64,000 nucleotides of DNA, taken from contig NZ_SELQ01000008.1 in NCBI RefSeq assembly GCF_004145405.1, forward strand, positions 1-64,000, written 5' to 3'. The first letter of the stretch is position 1. The number at the start of each line of letters is the position of its first letter. The notes beneath the pieces were generated by a model. The model had not been told where the DNA came from. It made no database searches and was given only the letters and a program-made list of their open reading frames with translations. Positions 63,101-64,000 of the stretch are shown one piece after another. The translations under genes and the position numbers were made by a program. The stretch is from Salipiger sp. IMCC34102 (GTDB lineage Bacteria; Pseudomonadota; Alphaproteobacteria; Rhodobacterales; Rhodobacteraceae).

Positions 63101-63692
63101 CGGGCTGATCGCGTTTGAAGTGGCGCAACAACTCACCCAGGCGGGGGAAACCGTGTCGGCGCTGGTCTTCCTCGACACGCCGCTGCCGGTGCGCCCGCCG
63201 CTTGCGGCGCGCGACAAGACGGCGATCAAGCTTCAGCAGATGCGCGAGAGCGGTCCCGGCTTCCTTGCCCGCTGGGCGCGTGATCGCGTGGTGCAGCGGC
63301 TGACCGGACGCATCGATCCCGCGCAGGCGCCGCGCGGCGGCTCCGTCGTCGAGAACACGCAGATCGAGGCGGCCTTCCATCGCAGTCGCTTTGCCTATGA
63401 CCTGCGCCCCTACGACGGGCCGGTGACCTTGTTCCGGCCGCCGGTCGCGGCGCGCTGGACCGCCGCCGACGGGACCGCGATCGACGAGGATCGCCATTAC
63501 GTCGCCGAGGACAATTTCTGGCGCGGCCACCTGCCGCAGATCGACGTGCGGATCACGCCCGGCGATCACCACTCGATGGTGCTGGAGCCCAACGTCCGGG
63601 CCCTTGCGCTGGACTTGCGCGCGGTTCTGGGCCGGGCCGACCGCCAGGCCGAGGACGCCGCCGTCTGGCCGCACCTGCAGGCCGCGGAATGA
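57186..63692 (+). CDS. Type I polyketide synthase, KS-AT-KR-DH-ACP-TE
   Basis: 2168 residues, one module. KS (about 14-440): C186 in TACSTSLVAV, His in GTGTYLGDPIE and KTNIGHLDTAAG. AT (about 535-840): FMFPGGGAQHVGM and S634 in VGHSMGENTAAC. KR (about 1175-1380): VVTGGFGGIGLN and Y1342 in DYVAANEYLNAF. DH hot-dog region (about 1410-1690): H1429 in LDGHRTRAGDALIPGTGY and D1601 in HPALLDLATG. ACP: S1818 in FFDLGGHSLIAV. TE (about 1900-2150): S1970 in LGGYSGGGLIAF. No ER. DH follows KR, unlike the usual order. It would make and release a partly reduced chain, possibly an acyl group for a glycolipid or the polysaccharide. The ATG at 57186 lies 193 bases after the GT2 gene. Confidence 0.93.
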   Translation: MFDHDRQNDRVDTDIAIVGMAAHLPGAANVAEFWKNLTAGKSAIRELTAAELEAAGERPERLLDRNYVPFAAALDDFDHFDAEFFGFSPKEAAIMDPQHRQFLEVCWEALENAGRMPETHPGPIGVFAGCGMGSYFYFNLCSNPGLVDDVGMFLLRHTGNDKDFLATRVSHVFDLKGPSINLQTACSTSLVAVHYAVQSLLNGECDMALAGGVTIELPHRRGYIYEEGEILSPDGACHAFDHRAQGTVFGSGAGAVALRRLEDALADGDHIWGVVKGTAINNDGAAKAGYLAPSVEGQSRAIREAQAVAEVDAGSIGYVECHGTGTYLGDPIEVAALTDAFGLDPAARGTCRIGSVKTNIGHLDTAAGVASLIKATLSVHEGRIPPSLGYEKPNPAIDFDTSPFRVNDRLHDWQSERPRRAGVNSLGVGGTNAHAIVEEPPQVAASERGDWPFALLCLSGRNLKALDANAGRLAAHLRDRPDQALDDVAWTLKNGRRAFEKRRVIVAETHDEAAAKLERGDRREVFTHTALGDDPGVVFMFPGGGAQHVGMARDLYETEPVFQDWMDRGLDILQPQIDYDVRALWLAKGAEAARAAERLKTPSVQLPLIMIVEYALAKLWMSWGVEPEVLVGHSMGENTAACLAGVMSFEDCIGLVLLRGRLFDTVAPGGMLSVPLSADAVAPYLGGDLDIACVNAAELTVVSGPVAGLERARKALAADEIDAQRIAIDIAAHSRMLDPILPRFRDYLAGIDLHAPRIPIVSNRTGAVLTDAQAQDPDYWAGHLRGTVHFAECVTGLCEDPDRVLLEVGPGKALGSLAQANARVTPNQVINTLRHPDHDVADDAYFLATLGRLWATGVEIDWDQIWGTARRRRVPLPGYAFQRQRYFIEAGTPATATPPAPPLQRMEDIADWGWQPRWIKSVAPGAPDPAHDLPRARRDVWLMFCDTLGVADRAADRLAAAGERVIRLRTGDVFERTGPDSYTLPLDQGRAGYDQLVAGLVAEGIVPTRAAHFWTLTGAAPEGRDMGSFNATQDRGFYSLLYLGQAIAGEDLPGAVHVTVFTDGAASVAGEPLRAPAKATLAGPAQVLPKEREGLTIRLVDLDTPASAPARRRGKVAAADWTAGTEALDDAILEELLATPGNEIVALRGRARHTRTFRKTPLAPVADPRDLPLRRGGTYVVTGGFGGIGLNVAETLWHNCAANIVLVGRSPMPQRDDWDAHLRRAGPNDSVSRRIAAVRRLEGLGAQVLALSADVASLPEVMTVVRRTEERFGPINGVVHAAGAIDDAPFMTKSQSSVEAVFSPKIRGAQIIEECLPRADLDWLVLFSSTSTVTGPVGQVDYVAANEYLNAFAQSHAAGPMRVVSLNWGVWNEIGMAVEALADRTGARAPAPVEPLDLPLWDSRTFDDKGRSVLSATYDAGRDWILDGHRTRAGDALIPGTGYIEMIAQAMTAQGETGAFEIRDLIFLRPLSIEDGTPRPARLRLSRTIDGYLCDIQSGVRIDGREGFVTNARANLSLMPLDPPRRPDLEAVRAACDRVARAQDGGSLVSPQEAHLDFGPRWRVLQSTAFGDGIGIAELALPDAFRADLRDGWLAHPALLDLATGWAIELIPGYTAADLWVPVSYQSIHVHAALPARLVSLARIRDRAGAEGDFASFDILLTDPDGAVVMEVTNFTIHRMTDPAFTRPAAPGSRDVEFTATDATAPRALSPEEERMQDTIARGIRPEEGSEAFLRALAGGAPQIVVTSVDLDALVASAAANRATRDDGADKFDRPELDTEFVAPETDVQRMLVKMWEDLLGVNGVGIADSFFDLGGHSLIAVRLFSQIKKAYRVEFPISTLFEAPTIAACAALIEDRIGPAAAPAGDDGDTPPAASAAPARRSRHLVAMHDDACGHGTPFFLVAGMFGNVMNLRYLASLLQSDRPVYGLQARGLFRGDAPHESFAEAARDYIAEIRQVQPRGPYTLGGYSGGGLIAFEVAQQLTQAGETVSALVFLDTPLPVRPPLAARDKTAIKLQQMRESGPGFLARWARDRVVQRLTGRIDPAQAPRGGSVVENTQIEAAFHRSRFAYDLRPYDGPVTLFRPPVAARWTAADGTAIDEDRHYVAEDNFWRGHLPQIDVRITPGDHHSMVLEPNVRALALDLRAVLGRADRQAEDAAVWPHLQAAE

Positions 63693-63702
63693 GGATGATC
63701 CC

Positions 63703-64000
63703 ATGACCCCTGCCCTGCCCCGGGTGCTGACCAGCATCCTGAACTACCGCACGCCGGAAATGACGATCCGCGCGGTCGCGGCGGCCCGCACCGCGATGGA
63801 AGGAATCGCGGGAGAGATTCTCGTCGTCGACAACGCCAGCGGCGACGGCTCCTTCGAGGTCCTGCGCGACCACGTGGCCACGCGCGGGTGGGACCGGGAC
63901 GACCGGGTGCGCGTGCTCGCCTCGCCGGTCAACGGCGGCTTCGGCGCGGGCCACAACATCGCCCTGCGCGCGGGCCTGTCGGACGGGGCGCGGCCCGACT
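63703..64000 (+). CDS. Glycosyltransferase family 2 protein (3' end missing)
   Basis: The first 99 residues of a GT2 protein, cut by the window edge. Visible motifs are VLTSILNYRTPEMTIRAVAA, ILVVDNASGDGSFEVL and ASPVNGGFGAGHNIAL, typical of rhamnosyltransferase-like GT2 members. It starts 10 bases after the PKS stop and is probably in the same operon, supporting a glycosylated product or a joint polysaccharide role. Confidence 0.88.
   Translation, partial: MTPALPRVLTSILNYRTPEMTIRAVAAARTAMEGIAGEILVVDNASGDGSFEVLRDHVATRGWDRDDRVRVLASPVNGGFGAGHNIALRAGLSDGARPD

Noticed and set aside
1-64000. CRISPR arrays, tRNA and rRNA genes
   Set aside because: No regularly spaced direct repeats, and no cloverleaf or ribosomal RNA sequence was recognised.

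Overview
The window is GC-rich chromosomal DNA, most likely from a marine alphaproteobacterium of the Rhodobacteraceae/Roseobacteraceae. This rests on gene content: a VPLPA-CTERM protein beside an XrtD-type exosortase, an AsnC-type regulator divergent from a 4-hydroxyphenylpyruvate dioxygenase, a PRC-barrel protein, and dense ATGA/TGATG translational coupling. No rRNA, tRNA, CRISPR array or complete insertion sequence was found; one fragment of an IS110-type transposase was.

Layout. (1) 0-4.1 kb: the end of a phosphomannomutase gene, then an AsnC/Lrp regulator divergent from hpd, a Rieske protein and a cupin. (2) 5.1-6.8 kb: a GMC oxidoreductase. (3) 7.1-18.9 kb: exopolysaccharide island A, with GT2, a secreted SGNH-like protein, an initiating sugar transferase, GT4, a Wzz/GumC-like protein, a Wzy-like polymerase, a Wzx-like flippase and two further glycosyltransferases. 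(4) 20-23.7 kb: D-lyxose/mannose isomerase, a PRC-barrel protein, a GSU2403-like nucleotidyltransferase and an IS110 scar, separated by long gene-poor stretches. (5) 24-36 kb: an aromatic or heterocyclic catabolic island with a P450-reductase fusion, two FAH-family enzymes, a SnoaL-like protein, an FAD monooxygenase, an alpha/beta hydrolase, an extradiol (VOC) dioxygenase, a signal-less NMT1-like binding protein, a cupin, a TetR regulator and a BKACE enzyme. Seven copies of a 15-bp palindrome, consensus GATACGNNNCGTATC, lie upstream of these units and tie them into one apparent regulon. (6) 36.2-48.1 kb: a second TetR regulator and a C30 (squalene-derived) carotenoid cluster. hpnC, hpnD and hpnE would make squalene; two CrtN/CrtP-like desaturases/oxidases, an aldehyde dehydrogenase, a glycosyltransferase and a PlsC-type acyltransferase would turn it into a carotenoid acid glycosyl ester. 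An IPP isomerase and a DUF2238-like membrane protein accompany them. (7) 49.2-64 kb: exopolysaccharide/exosortase island B, with a CpsD-like ATPase, a WecG-type glycosyltransferase, a VPLPA-CTERM protein, XrtD fused to EpsI, a TPR protein, GT2, a 2168-residue type I polyketide synthase (KS-AT-KR-DH-ACP-TE) and the start of another GT2.

Four genes between 26 and 39 kb carry lesions in otherwise well conserved proteins: a frameshift in the first FAH gene, a TGA in place of a conserved Trp in the second FAH gene, a TAA early in the BKACE gene, and two frameshifts in the first carotenoid desaturase. They are either real decay of the catabolic and pigment islands or local sequence errors; the sequence alone cannot decide.

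The most interesting points are the palindrome-defined catabolic regulon, the complete-looking C30 carotenoid ester pathway, the iterative-type PKS inside an exosortase/EPS locus, and an attenuator-like three-arm leader before the initiating sugar transferase.
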